The translations under genes and the position numbers were made by a program. Shown one piece after another: positions 1-14,000 of a stretch of 64,000 nucleotides of DNA. Each line of letters begins with the position of its first letter. The stretch's first letter is position 1. Under the pieces are notes generated by a model. It had not been told where the DNA came from. It did no database searches and worked only from the letters and a program-made list of their open reading frames with translations. This stretch comes from Protonemura montana. Lineage: Eukaryota > Arthropoda > Insecta > Plecoptera > Nemouridae. The stretch spans positions 3,538,001-3,602,000 of the forward strand of contig OX387611.1 in NCBI GenBank assembly GCA_947568835.1, read 5' to 3'.

Positions 1-410
1 GCGGGTGTGCCTGGCAGTGATTGTGTAAAACAAAGAAAAGGTTTAACAAAGCCGAAACGTAAAAAAAACTAGCACCCACTGTCGCCGCCAGCCACACACA
101 GCTCGGTAGGTACGCTCCGTACTCTACCTTTAAATTATCAATCAACATTTTTAATTAGTTTTCTAATTGGTTCGCGAAATAAGGGGAGAGCACCGAATGT
201 ACCGAGCTGTGAGTGGCAGGTGGCGATGGTGTATACTTCTTTGTTCAACGCAGTCAAACAAAGAAAACGTTAAAAAAAAGCCGAAATCAAACAAATTGGT
301 GTGAAAAGTATAAAGAAAGAAGACAAGAGTGAAAGTGTTACTTTGCCTCAGCGACCGTTGAGAACCAAATACAACGCTGAACGCCATTCTTCGAGTTCTC
401 CGGTAAGTTG
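1..410. repeat. Imperfect inverted repeat at window start, with a possible donor-like end
   Basis: Bases about 37-133 and the reverse complement of about 160-262 resemble each other (both contain CACAGCTCGGTA), so this looks like a degenerate fold-back repeat. A related stretch recurs at about 51515-51605. An open frame without ATG runs from about 289 to a good donor (CCG|GTAAGT near 402). It could be a 5' exon of the downstream peptidase gene or chance; I could not connect it. Confidence 0.3.
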
Positions 411-1794
411 CAGGTTATTTTTCTCTACTTGCTAATTTTCTATTCTTATCGCACGATTGATAATGATAATGATGATGAACTTTATAACCTGTGATGCACA
501 TCTTTTTATTCGTGTATTTTGGCTTTTTCTTTTATTATAATACTTTTTTTGAATGAATATTGAAGAAGCAGGTTAAAGAGAAAAACCAACGGTACTTTTC
601 TCAAATGCACACTGTTTTGTGCTCTGCGAAAAATTTGCGAAAGAGGCAAACAAAAAAATACGTCAACAATAGAAATGATGAAGTCATCATCGTACCAAGT
701 TTGATCGATTTCTGAGAGGTGACGGTCTTTTGGTCGGTTGATTTGACATGGAATGACCCTATTATTACAATAGTGTTTATAGAATTGACAATATGATTAC
801 ATTATGATGTTTTGTTACATTATGACACATATTATTATTATTGCAACTTAGTGTTTGTTTCAATTACGTACAATTAATGTTAGGTAAATATTTCTTTGAG
901 TAAAAAGATTCTTTAAAGAGCCTAAGAATTAGTAAATCAAAATGTTGTGCTGTATATAGTAAATAGTAAGAGCTGTCCTGCCTCACAACGTTCTTCATTT
1001 GAAACAGGAACCCACTGATGTATATCCCGGGCCTTGTCATGATGTTTGCATCGCTCTCGTGCGGTCATTTAATCGACTTCCTGCCGTCTCATCGCCTGGG
1101 CAAGGGTAAGTCGTGATTCCGTACCATTTTTGCTCTTGAAATTCACATGTAAATTCAACTCGACTTGTTTTATTATTGGCTCACGCATTGTTGGCAAAGG
1201 ATCCAACAATAATAAGGATAGCAGCCCTGAGTTCTCCATCAAAGCACATGGTCTAAGGTCTAGCATTTGAAAACCTTCCAAAGCTGGCATCTCCAAAATG
1301 TGTCACCCTTTTATTTGGTAAGTCTCATTGGCTAGTTGAGAGATACAGCGTCACCAACGGATCTCCCTGATTAGGACTTCTCGAATAATTTTACAAATGG
1401 TTAACAACATGAATCCCAGTTCAACTGTTAGTTTATTGATGATTCCAGACTCAGTAGTTCCGATCCTAAATAATTTACTCGACATTCACAATCCAACCGT
1501 AGCACTCGTGCCCATGATGTCGTACCGAACAGTCAGTTTCTTGGCCGGATACCTAGTTATAGACGCAACCTGGCCACACCCTGACCAACGACAGGACATA
1601 CGAGCCCTAGAACAACATTTACAGCAACCGCTATCAGCACAAACCAGCCGTCTAATCATGCGCCATTGTCAACAATTTTTTTTTTAATTTCTTCCACAAT
1701 TGGTTACACAATATGACATTTGGAAAGTCAGATACTAAAGTAATACCTGATTTACTCTTTGTGTTCTAAAAAATAATCTTTTAAAAATAAATAT

Positions 1795-2005
1795 TCTTTT
1801 AGTGATTTTTTAAAAGCCAGGCCATCTTCACATTCAATCGTTCCTGTAAATCTGTAACAAGTTCTTATTCCGCACATGGATCTAGACTAGTTTTTACTAA
1901 TATTCTAACCGCCCGCTTCTGTAATTTGAAAAGCATTTTTGTGTGAGGAGACCACCCCACATTGCCCAGTACAAGGTGATCTGCACTCTTAGCTTTAGCT
2001 GTCAT
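1795..2005 (-). pseudogene. Degenerate LINE reverse transcriptase fragment
   Basis: Minus-strand translation includes KMLFKLQKRAVRIL, the motif found after the RT catalytic core in CR1/Jockey-like non-LTR retrotransposons, followed by an in-frame stop. It is a dead fragment in the intron just upstream of the first recognised peptidase exon. Two short open frames nearby (1069-1296 minus, 1397-1687 plus) may belong to the same debris, but I do not recognise them. Confidence 0.5.
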
Positions 2006-2034
2006 CTGTTATTGCGTTATTATTCTAAAACCAG

Positions 2035-5000
2035 CCGGTCGCGAGGAGTCAACCGAACCGTCAGTATGCCAGACTAGCGAATGCCGCCAAGCAGGAAAAG
2101 ATATCTTGGCGGCGATGGACTCGAGCGTGGACCCTTGCGAAGATTTCTACACGTTTGCTTGCGGGGGATGGATCCGTGCCAACCCGGTGAAGCCGACGGA
2201 AGGACACCGAGGGCAGTTTGCAATCATGGATGAGATGGTGCAATCGCAAATCAAAGGTGAGAAACGGGATTAAATAAATATATTTTTAGCAAATATTTTT
2301 TTTTAAATTGAGTTTTTGGAAAAGAATTGTTTGCTAACATTAGAGAAGCAAAGGAGAATATTTTATTTTAAAAGTTTTCTGTATATACGTCTTTTTTTAA
2401 CTATATTTTTCTGTTATTTTTTTTAATGCATGTACATGTCCAATTAATTGGTCAAAAAGTGTTTAAACGAATAAAAAGTAATTAAAGATTCATAATTAGA
2501 ACACTAATATTTGCAAATAACTGCAGGCTTACGTTTTGACTTTCCCCATATTAGTTTAAATTTAATTTAAATTCTTGCTTTACTGGCCAAAAGTCTGCTG
2601 TCCCTACCTGAGTATTTTTTTTTAATATATAAGTTCATACATTATTTTTTAATCCGTGTTTCTGACCAAGTAATTGTTCAAAAACACGGAAACACGGAAT
2701 TTTTTAAGACGAATAAAAAGTAATCAAAGATTCAAAATAAGAACATAAGTAAATGCAAATAACTGCAGGCTTACGTTTTGATTGCGAACAAAGGGCAGTT
2801 TATCACAGATGTGATAGAATACAAGGTACTGACTAAACTACCTGATTTGATTGTTTATGTTTATTTATTTATTTATTTAATGCTGCCTACAATTAAAGTA
2901 TTTCAGTGAGTCTAAAAGCTAACGAACATATGATATTTAGATAAAAAAAAAATAGGAACATAATTGAAACAATGACCTAGCAGTAGAGATAAAAATACAA
3001 ATAATATTTAGGTATAGTAATTAATAATGAGTGTATCTAAATGGTATCGGTCAAGCAGCATTACAGGTCTAGATACTGCTACAAGAACACAGTTTACAAT
3101 TCACTTCAGAGGTTATGTTTTGATTAGATTACACAATTGAACTTTTGATAAGACCACTCACCATCTTCTCTTTCTACTTCTTCATTTGCACCACAGTCTG
3201 CAGCATAGACTATTTATAGCAGGGACCCGAACCGAAATGATTAAAGGTTCTGGTTCCGGTTCCGGTTCCTAATTTTTTCAAATTAGGGTTCTGGTTCTGG
3301 TTCCGGTTTTACGTTTTTAAAGGTTACGGTTTCGGTTCCGGTTCCATATTGTGAAGAGGGGTTCCGGTTCCGGTTCCGGTTCCTAATTTTCTCAAATAAG
3401 GGTTCTCATTGCGGCTTTAAGTTTAAAAAGGTTCCGGTTCCACTTGATAAATAAAGCGTTATTTTTTTAAATTTTGCTGTTGTACAAGTTCAGGTTTTAG
3501 TGGTTTTTAGTGACACTTAGTTTTGTTTTTCCATCTGCCAGGGACAGGTCTTTTTCCTCACATTGGGTTTCAAAGCACACGAAGCCAGTTGCATAAAAGA
3601 TAGGGGTGTAACGAAGTCGTAATCATTTTTTTGATCCAATTTCTCTGCACCAGTAGAGTTTCAGAGTACTACTATGTACGGAGTAAAAAAGGCAGGCTAG
3701 TCCATCTCTATAAGACAAAGCATGCACGACAAGGGGTTAGTTTGTTTGAGGCTTTCAAGTAAAAAATGTAAAGAAATGGATTTACGGTTACACTCTGATG
3801 GGGACAGGCAAAGGGTTATTTAACACTAGACATAAAATTAACTATAAACTGGATAAACCAGCTTTTCAAAATTTTAAAAGGGGGCCCACCTATGCGGGTT
3901 GTGAGCTTGCCGGCGGATCTTCAAATCAAAATGGACAAGAAATTCAAAATTGTGCTCAAGAATTTTCTACTTGAAAAATGTTTTTATACTGTAAAAGATT
4001 TTTTATTGTATAAGGTAGACAATGAAAAATTGTAGTGTAAATGTAAATCTTATAGTACCTAAAAATGTTGCTATGGATACATAAGACGTATATGTTGTTT
4101 AATTGTTGGTCACCTAAATGTAATACTTTGAACTTGGCACGATGGCACGATGTGTTTTAACGGAATAAAAAACATTATTATTATTATTATTATTGTAACC
4201 ACGATTTCGCCAACACTGAGCTAAAGTCTCAACGAGTATGATTTGCATCCCTCCTTTATGAGGTCTCTTATGAGTTAAGACACATCTTACGGACATTATG
4301 AAACAGGACAAATTCCAGAAATAGCGAAAACTCGACCAAACTGGCTGGTCGCTCGGATCTGTTCGTTATACAATCTAACATACGCTAGCATATTATGAAA
4401 CAAGCTATTACCCGCGCTGGCCCACGAGTGAGTCGAGTCGGCAGGATACGAGGATTATAGCTGGGTACAAATATCCTCGTATAGCAGGATACGAGGATAC
4501 AAAGTAGCTGGCTGCTAGGGCACCACCAAAGAACGCTTCTCAGAGGGGTGTGATCATTTATAAAGAAATACTCTCGAAAATGCCTTGTGTTTTCCCCAAA
4601 CAAAATCGTGGATACAAGATGAGTCAATGGATGTTTTCGGAACAAACCAGTGAAACTTTTTTTTTCGTGTGGAAAAATTAAAAACAAAAAAGTTGTAAAC
4701 ATAATAAGCAAATAATTTTAATCTGAATTTCTGAAATCTCAATATAACATCGGAACCTTTATGGAACCTTTAAGGAACCGAAAAGAACCCATGATTTAAT
4801 AAGGGTTCCGGTTCCAGTTCCGGTTCTTGGAAATTAATAATAACGGTTCTGGTTCCGGTTTCGGTTCCAAGAAAATACGGGTTTTTTCGGGTTTCGGTTC
4901 CGGTTCCGGTTCCGGTTCGGGTCCCTGATTTATAGGTCTGCAGTATTTCTAAGTAACCTCACAAAGCCATTTTAAGAAGGTAGGTAAACAGTAAAGCCAG

Positions 5001-8000
5001 ATAGCCTGCAGATGCACGATTTACAAATACCGACTGTTGAAAAAAAACCGGTCTAAAAGACAGCTTTGCGATTACTTTCGGGTTAAGACATTTTAATTTG
5101 TCATTTCTTCAAGATTATTTACATTGAATACTGGATAACGCTCGATTAATCTTCATCAATGAACCTCGACAGTTAGATAATTGTATCGAAATTTTAAGAA
5201 ATAATTATTTAATCGTAGAGGTTTGTTAAAAGAGACGGCCGCCAGCGACGTCGGGTGGCGCCTACCGTTACCACGCGTTGCCGACCTTGTTTGCTCAGCA
5301 GAAAATGTTACATCAGCCCTGGCCCTCTAGCATACCTATAAACTAATAAAATATTGCCACTATCACTGTTGCCAAGGTGCGAAACAGTTTGAATCTGGCT
5401 GGCTAGGACGTCGCATTGCTCTAAATCTTTATAGAAATGGTTAAATTTGGTCGAAAACGCCAGTGCTTGGGCTTAGATCGGTTTGTTTTTAGGCTCACGT
5501 TGCGCTGTCACATTTTCACGGCGATTTGATCAGGTTTTGCAGATGAAATGTTGAAAATTAACAAAAAATCAACGGAAAATGCCCGACAACAATGCATTTT
5601 TCACCATCGAATTCGTAGCGCGTAGCAACGGAAACCTTTATTTTATTTCAACTTTGAGCTCTGAATTTCCATTGCTGAATTTCCATTCTTACGAACTGAG
5701 ATAGCTGAAATCGAATCAAATTTACACATCACTCTTATCTGTCACCTAACATATGGCAGCTGCGTACGCAGCGGGTGGGTGTACTAGTGTACCCTTTAAA
5801 TATCCCCATATTTTACCCTTCAACCTTACAACGCTTATATTTTAACAAGCTTACAAATTTCCCTTCTTTTGCCAGAGTTGTTGGAATCGGAGAAGTCAGA
5901 CGACGAGCCAGCTCCAGTACAGCTTGCGAAGGCCACGTACGCAGCGTGCATGGACGACGAAGCGTTGGAAAGCGCCGGGATAGCGCCGCTAGCAGAGTGA
6001 GTACCGGTGCAAACTTATTCTAAAAGTACATTCGAACTTTAGCACTTTAAAACTCTTTAAAATGCTGCCCATTCAGGGAATTAAATCATGATCTCCACCT
6101 GTCGCAGTTGTTGCTCTAACCAATTGAGCTACTTAAACCCCGATCTCCACCTGTCGTGGGCGTTTCTCTAACCAATTGAGCTACTTGGACCCCGATCTCC
6201 ACCTGTCGCGGGTGTTGCTCTAACCAATTGAGCTACTTGGACCCCGATCTCCACCTGTCACAGGTGTTGCTCCAACCAATTGAGCTAGTAAGACACATAA
6301 TTTTTAAGAGGATTTTAGTGTATTTGATGAGAATGACGGAACTTCAATAACCCCTCTTTCAGTGTTATAGTTCTGTGTAATCGCTGGTAAACTTTGCAGT
6401 TTTGTTCATTTTCCAGACTGTCCTACAAACTGGGTTCATGGCCGATGGCTTCACCGGAGCCGTTCGATGAAGAACGCTTCAACCCGTTCCAAGTTTCCGC
6501 GGCCATGTTTCGGTACGCCAGCATTTCTCCGCTGATCGGCGTTGAAGTGACGCCAGACATGAAAATAGCCAACACCAACGTTGTCGCAGTAAGCTAAAAT
6601 AACAAAACGTCGTGCTTTCAAATATATTATTATCATTGAATGACAGATCTGTGAGATAACCAACGCTAGGCGACACTGCAATGATATTGGAGCAGTTCAT
6701 TCTTTATTAGATTAGGCGCAAATCCTTTTAATTGTCAGGTAATGTCTTGCTAAGAACTCTACTTTCTAAGGAATAGTGTGAATTCCAAACTAGAAACCAC
6801 TGCTTCTTTTTATCTGTCTTATTTCTTTGCAATAAATTAATGAATTAATGGTGTTCTTATGCGAAATCTAGTGGTTGACAGGTTGTGACGTAGTATAGCG
6901 TCACAAGAATCAGATTGACTGTGAATATTCACAGCCTCGTGGTTCTACTCCTTAGAGATCCATCATTCTAATGATATACACTAAAATCCTCTCAACAAAT
7001 TAGCTCAATTGCTGAGAGCAACACCCGCAACAGGTGGTGATCGGGGTTCGACCCTAGTGTAGGCATCAATTTTTGAGAGGTTATTAATGTTCATAAAAAT
7101 TTAACGGTGTTCGTGCTAGGAAATAACTTTTATAGTTTTTATCCCCTATTTTAAAGCTCCTATTTAGAGGCCTTTTAAGACTTGAGAACTCTTGAAGTCT
7201 AGGTTTTCTTACAGGTTTACCTGATTTTCTTAGGTTGACCAACCATTCCTCAATCTGCCACGACCAATCCTAGTGGATTTGGCCACGCACTCGGCGATCC
7301 ACGCTGGGTACATCGACTTTATCACCGAAGTGGCGATGGTGATGGCCACCCACAACGGCTTGGTTACGTTTCGCGACAAACTCAAAGACCAAGCCGTGGA
7401 TTATAGTATAATTATCAACACTATAACCGTCTCAAAAATTGATGCCCAAACGGGGACTCGAACCCCGAACTCCACCTATCGCGGGTGTTGCTCTAACCAA
7501 TTGAGCTACTTGGACCCTGGATTTTTAAGACGATTTAAGTGTATTTGATGAGAATGACGGATCTCCATTTTTGAGACGGTGATAGTGTTGAAATTAATAA
7601 AATAACCCACGTATTGCAAGCGTTTGCAATTTAAATCAGATTTCATCTTAAGTTTTCTAATAGGTTTACCTGATTTTCTTAGGTTGACCAACCTGGCCTT
7701 ACACTGGAGCGATCAATCCTAGTGGATTTGGCTACGCACTCGGCGATCCACGCTGCGTACATCGACTTTATCACCGAAGTGGCGTTGGTGATGGCCACCC
7801 ACAACGGCTTGGTTACATCTCGCGACAAACTCAAAGACCAAGCCGTGGAAGTAGTGGACTTTGAGGTGGAGCTTGCAAAGGTATTTAGAATAAACTGTGT
7901 AAAGTGAATTAGGCTTGCCATGCAATGTCTTTGGGGCAAAGACTAGCACAGATAAAGCTTGCACAGATATTCCATCCTTATGAGGCAAAGACTAGCACAG

Positions 8001-11000
8001 ATAAAGCTTGCACAGATATTCCATCCATATGAGGCAAAGACTAGCACAGATAAAGCTTGCACAGATATTCCATCCTTATGAGGCAAAGACTAGCACAGAT
8101 AAAGCTTGCACAGATATTCCATCCTTATGAGGCAAAGACTAGCACAGATAAAGCTCGCAAAGATATTCCATCCTTATGAGGCAAAGACTAGCACAGATAA
8201 AGCTTGCACAGATATTCCATCCTTATAAAGCAAAGACTAGCACAGATAAAGCTTGCACAGATATTCCATCCTTATGAGGCAAAGACTACCACAGATAAAG
8301 CTTGCACAGATATTCCATCCTTATGATGCAAAGACTAATCTTCATTGTCAAAAGATGATCAGCCAATCACAGATGATGTTTCCAGATTTTCAGCTCGTTG
8401 TTACTATAATAATAACAACTAAACTCCCAAATTAATTGGGACTTTTATTTTTAGCTAACTGCTCGTAACGAAATGCGTACAATGTTTTTCCGTCTTTACA
8501 ACCCGTTGTCGCTGAAAGAAGTACAGCAGTGGACTGACTCGGCTTCGTTTGGCTTAAAAAAGCCGGCGCTCGTTTGGCTGGAGTTTTTACGCTCGATTTT
8601 TGCTGACACCGACGTCGACATTGAAACTGGAGAACGAATCATAGTCCAAGAAGTTGACTTTTTGTTCAACCTCATCGTGCTGATTGAGAAAACACCTGCT
8701 AGGACTGTTGGTAAAGTAGAGATATTAACTAGATAAAGTCTTTATTGAAAATCGGTCAATTTTAGCTTCTGAATATATATACATTTTTTTTCAAATTGCT
8801 TAACCTTAATTTTTTGCACTCCTGGATTATAGCAGATGACAGAACGCACTTTTTTAGTTTACAATTACTAAGTTTTTCACGTTAAAAAACTTTCTGGTGG
8901 TTTCCGTTTCTCGTTGATCTTTTGTCTTTTGAAAAATGTTTTGAATTATTTCATAAAAATATAGTTGTAATTTTAAAATATTGATAAAATTTGTTTAGCA
9001 GAAGCAACATGTCTAAAATTATTAAATCAACACAAATACATGTGCACAGTGAAAAGAAGTCTGCTGTAAATTTAAACAAAACTCAATTTTTTACAAGAAA
9101 TTTCAAAACAATTTTTTTCTTCAGCCAACTTTCTACAGTGGAAGCTTATGCATGGAAAATCTGCTGATTCGACCAAGCAAATGAGAGAACTTAACTTCAA
9201 GTTCGTAAAATTGCTGTTTGGAACTACGGAAGAGGATCCTAGGTATGATCCCACTGATTCTCTGTGCTTGACCATATATACTTCCCACTGATGCTCTGTA
9301 GTTGAACATATATACTTCCCACTGATTCTCTGTAGTTGAACATATTTACTTCCCACTGATGCTCTGTAGTCAAACATATATACTTCCCACTGATGCTCTG
9401 TAGTCGAACATATATACTTCCCACTGATGCTCTGTAGTTGAACATATATACTTCCCACTGATGCTCTGTAGTTGAACATATATACTTCCCACTGATGCTC
9501 TGTAGTTGAACATATATACTTCCCACTGATGCTCTGTAGTTGAACATATATACTTCCCACTGATGCTCTGTAGTTGAACATATATACTTCCCACTGATGC
9601 TCTGTAGTTGAACATATATACTTCCCACTGATGCTCTGTAGTTGAACATATATACTTCCCACTGATGCTCTGTAGTTGAACATATATACTTCCCACTGAT
9701 GCTCTGTAGTTGAACATATATACTTCCCACTGATGCTCTGTATAGTTGAACATATATACTTCCCACTGATGCTCTGTAGTTGAACATATATACTCCCCAC
9801 TGATGCTCTATAGTCAAACATATATACTTCCCACTGATGCTCTGTAGTTGAACATATATGTCCCAATAACGTTGCACAGCGATTTGAAAAGTGAGGGAAT
9901 TTATTCCCGCCGACCACGACAGGGTTAACTGGGTTGCTAGTGGCACAAATGTGAATAGCATAATATGACATCAGGCTCTTGTGTGCTTTCTCAGGTGGAA
10001 ATTCTGTGGCAGAATGACAAGCCTGTACTTGAAACATGCAGTCGGATACGTATACATCCACAAGCAATTCGACAAAGCTTCCAAAGAATCGGCAGAGCAA
10101 ATGGTAAGCTCTTTTCATCTTTTAATGTTTGATTTCACCAGCATTGGTCTAGACTTGGATATATTTTTATAAAATTTTAAATTATTTTCTGCTAGTTATT
10201 ATTTGCTTAAGTGGTTTAAGTTATGAAACGTTTTAAAATGTATTTAAAACACATGACCAGTTCTGTTCGGGAGAGAGGTTGGAGGGATGAAAGTAAGCAA
10301 CACTGCGCTGGGTCAGGTATTGGATGGGTGATCATCATACATATGACCAGTTCTGTTTGGGAGAGAGGTTGGAGGGATAAAAGTTAAGCAAAACTGCGCT
10401 GGATCAGGTATTGGATGGATGACCATCATACACATGACCAGTTCTGTTCGGGAGAGAGGTTGGAGGGATAAAAGTTAGTACAGCAACTTCACTCGCCTTG
10501 CTTATCAACCTCTCATTAGCATGGATTTGTGGAGGAATCCTGTTTTCCACGTTGTACCTTTCTTCGGAAGGGACGTCCAGCCAGCAGTCCCCTTGGTTTT
10601 AAACAGGAGTATTCTACGTTATGGCACCGGGTTTCCCCTCCTCCCTTTTAGGCTAGGCTAGGTCGCCATTAGACCAGTGCCACATGGTCCGTTGTCGAAA
10701 CAGTTCCTCTGTCAAGCCACTGATGTTTAGCCCGCCGCTCGGGTAAGGAAAACGTAACAGTACTTCTCCGCTGATGTTTTGTCTCCGCTGATGTTTTGCC
10801 TGCCAGATTGAAAACATTCGTGCAGCTTTTGCGGAGCGAGTGTCAGCGGCCGATTGGATGGACCAAGAAACAAAACAACTTGCTCTGGGAAAAATAAAGG
10901 CGATGACGAATTTAGTGGCGTTTCCCGACTGGTACAACAATCGTACCGCTTTGGAGGAATATTACAGAAAGGTGAGGTCGGGCAACGCAATTGCATGCAG

Positions 11001-14000
11001 CATTCTATAGTAATTATATTTCATTAGTTCACTTTGTCCTATTTTTTAAGTTATATATTTAAGTATTATTATTAAATCACATTATTATAATACTTTTTTA
11101 TTTTTGACAACTCTGATAAATTATTTGCTTGTACGCAACACATTGAAGCCAAAATAAATGACAATCTATCAGTCAATCAGAACTGGTCAAAACGTTGATG
11201 TCGACTTAGGTACTTTTCTGCCGTGCTGGAAGCCTTTGCAGTCACTGGTCATTGGTGGTTTTCAATAAAGGTATAAAGACCTGAAAAAAATACATCATCT
11301 ACAACATTTAAAAGCACTGGTCAATTAGCGGTTTGTAAATGTAACACTTATAGCCTCTCAAAGCGTTTTACTTAAACGGGGATAATTTTGCTTTCCTTTC
11401 TTTTATGAGATGACAGAAGGAAATACGTTCTGCAGTTAAATGTCATGCACTTTCAGGTGAACGTTACCAAGGTCCACTTTGATAACGCGGTCTGCCTTTC
11501 CAAGTTCCTGATGCATCGGTCATTGGAGAAACTCAGGAAGCCCGTCGACAAATCTGAGTAGGTCTGGTGAATATGCAGATTTATTTAGGGTCAGATTTAC
11601 TACAATATGACCAGCTATAAAAGCAACCGTAAGGTTCATTTTAGATACACCTGATTTTACCCCTGATGTACCTGATTATACCTGATGTACCTGATTATAC
11701 CTGTCGTACCTGATATATACCAGATTGGATGTAGCTGTGTACTATTATTAAGACCACTTCATGCATTTCATGCGCAGAAAATAAATAGCATTAAATATCA
11801 GATTTCACACCGCTAATCGGAAAAATAGAGTTACGCATAAATTGCATTCGCTTTGCACACGTTGCCCTGTTATTTGAGAATACTCTCTCAACAAAAAGAG
11901 ATTCCTTTTGCCAAGTATTTGTCCAAATATATTTCAACTCAAAAGTGACATAGCATTTATGCTATCACTACTTATAAGTTGTGATTCGGTTATTTTTACT
12001 TCTGAGGCCAGTCTTTAGTTCTCTTGGTTATTGAAATCTTTCATCTTGATAATAACAGACCAAGTCGACAGACTTCTTACCTAAACAATTAATAATTAAG
12101 TGATTTCTCACATTTTACAAATTTGCAGCTATGAAACATGTTCTTGGTCGATTACTTGGACAATTATTCTTACCCTCTCTTAGTCGAATTGTGCATTTTG
12201 ATGTAGGAGTGATTAAAAATAAAATAATATGAAAAGCGAGCCAGACTGGGAAATGTGCAACTGAACTGGGATACAAACCCGGCACCTCCCAATTTTCCGA
12301 CCTGCAAATAGGAGGTGCAGGGTTCATGTCTCGGTTCCGTTGCTTCCTTTCCATCCTTCGCTTGCTGGCTTCAGCTCCCTCGTAGCATCACCAGGAAAAC
12401 AAAAAAACCTTCAAAAAATTATACATTTTATAAATCGATTGATTAAAACTGCAGCGTTGACTGTTTTCAGGTGGTTCTTCAGTCCACAAACTATCAACGC
12501 AGGGTACCACCCGGTAACAAATGCAATTGGTAAGCTAAACCCGATTGGGGACTCAAAACATTAACACTCATAAATTCTGGGGGAACATTTTTATCCCTCT
12601 TGTAAAAATCATGAAAATCTGGAAAGACAGTTTGGTTGATCAGGCTTGCAGATTATGACAATGGAATTATTTTAATTTTTAAATTAACAAATGGGCTTGT
12701 TGGCTGAATACTTAAGTACAAAAAAAAATTAAAATACAAATAAGTTAAAATAAGCGACATACATGATCATAAAACAAGTACTATAATGGTTTTTCTCATA
12801 AAGGTCAAATGAAAAAGTCTTTATTTTATAAGGGAATCAAGGAATTCAATGATCTACCGAATGATATAAAATATTGTGAAAATGTAAAAGAAATTAAGAA
12901 AAAGTATATTGTATGTACATGACTGTAATGAAGTAATATGCAATGTTGTAAAGACATGGCTAATTCTTAAGCTTAATAAAAATACACTTTGATTATAAGT
13001 TTTACCTTTAAACTTTGGGCATTTGTAGATCTGGCCCATTGTCTGAACATTCAAGGAAGCTTCTATGTTACTTTGTGAAATCACTATTGATACTAGGTTT
13101 TTTTTTTCAGGGATACCTGCTGGCATATTACATTGTCCAGGCTTTGCAATAGGAAGACCAGAGTGAGTAAACGATGGAAAACATTCTGTTTTCAAACAAT
13201 TCTTGCCGTTTGAACTTTACTCAGACGGATTTTGATTCCTATAATGTTTTGCTAGAAAACGTTTAGAGAAAAATTCATAATTTTTCAATGAAAATAGAAT
13301 ATCTGTGTAAGCTTTATCTGTGGTAGTCTTTGCCTCAAAAGGATGGAATATCTGTGCAAGCTTTATCTGTGCTAGTCTTTGCCTCAAAAGGATGGAATAT
13401 CTGTGCAAGCTTTATCTGTGGTAGTCTTTGCCTCAAAAGGATGGAATATCTGTGCAAGCTTTATCTGTGGTAGTCTTTGCCTCATAAGGATGGAATATCT
13501 GTGTAAGCTTTATCTGTGGTAGTCTTTGCCTCATAAGGATGGAATATCTGTGCAAGCTTTATCTGTGCTAGTCTTTGCCTCATAAGGATGGAATATCTGT
13601 GCAAGCTTTATCTGTGCTAGTCTTTGCCTCATAAGGATGTAATATCTGTGCAAGCTTTATCTGTGGCAGTCTTTGCCTCATAAGGATGGAATGTCTGTGC
13701 AAGCTTTATCTATGCTAGTCTTTGCCTCAAAAGGATGGAATATCTGTGCAAGCTTTATCTATGCTAATCTTTGCCTCATAAGAATGGAATATCTGTGCAA
13801 GCTTTATCTGTGCTAGTCTTTGCCTCATAAGGATAGAATATCTGTGCAAGCTTTATCTGTGCTAGTCTTTGCCTCATAAGGATGGAATATCTGTGCCAGC
13901 TTTATCTGTGTTAGTCTTTGCCTCATAAGGATGGAATATCTGTGTAGCTTGGCAATGAATCTTTGACACTATACCTTTTGTTCCGCAGGGCGTTAAACTA

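Noticed and set aside
1397-1687. 96-codon plus-strand ATG frame
   Set aside because: Considered as the missing membrane-anchor exon of the peptidase, but it has no transmembrane segment and no donor in the right phase; it looks like transposon debris.
7925-8338. Possible CRISPR array because of regular short repeats
   Set aside because: The repeats are contiguous without unique spacers, and the genome is eukaryotic. The same applies to the other arrays.
9072-10118. 348-codon minus-strand open frame with a repeated [19 protein letters not shown]-like pattern
   Set aside because: It is the 34-bp minisatellite read in three frames; the real coding sequence in this interval is the plus-strand peptidase exons on either side.
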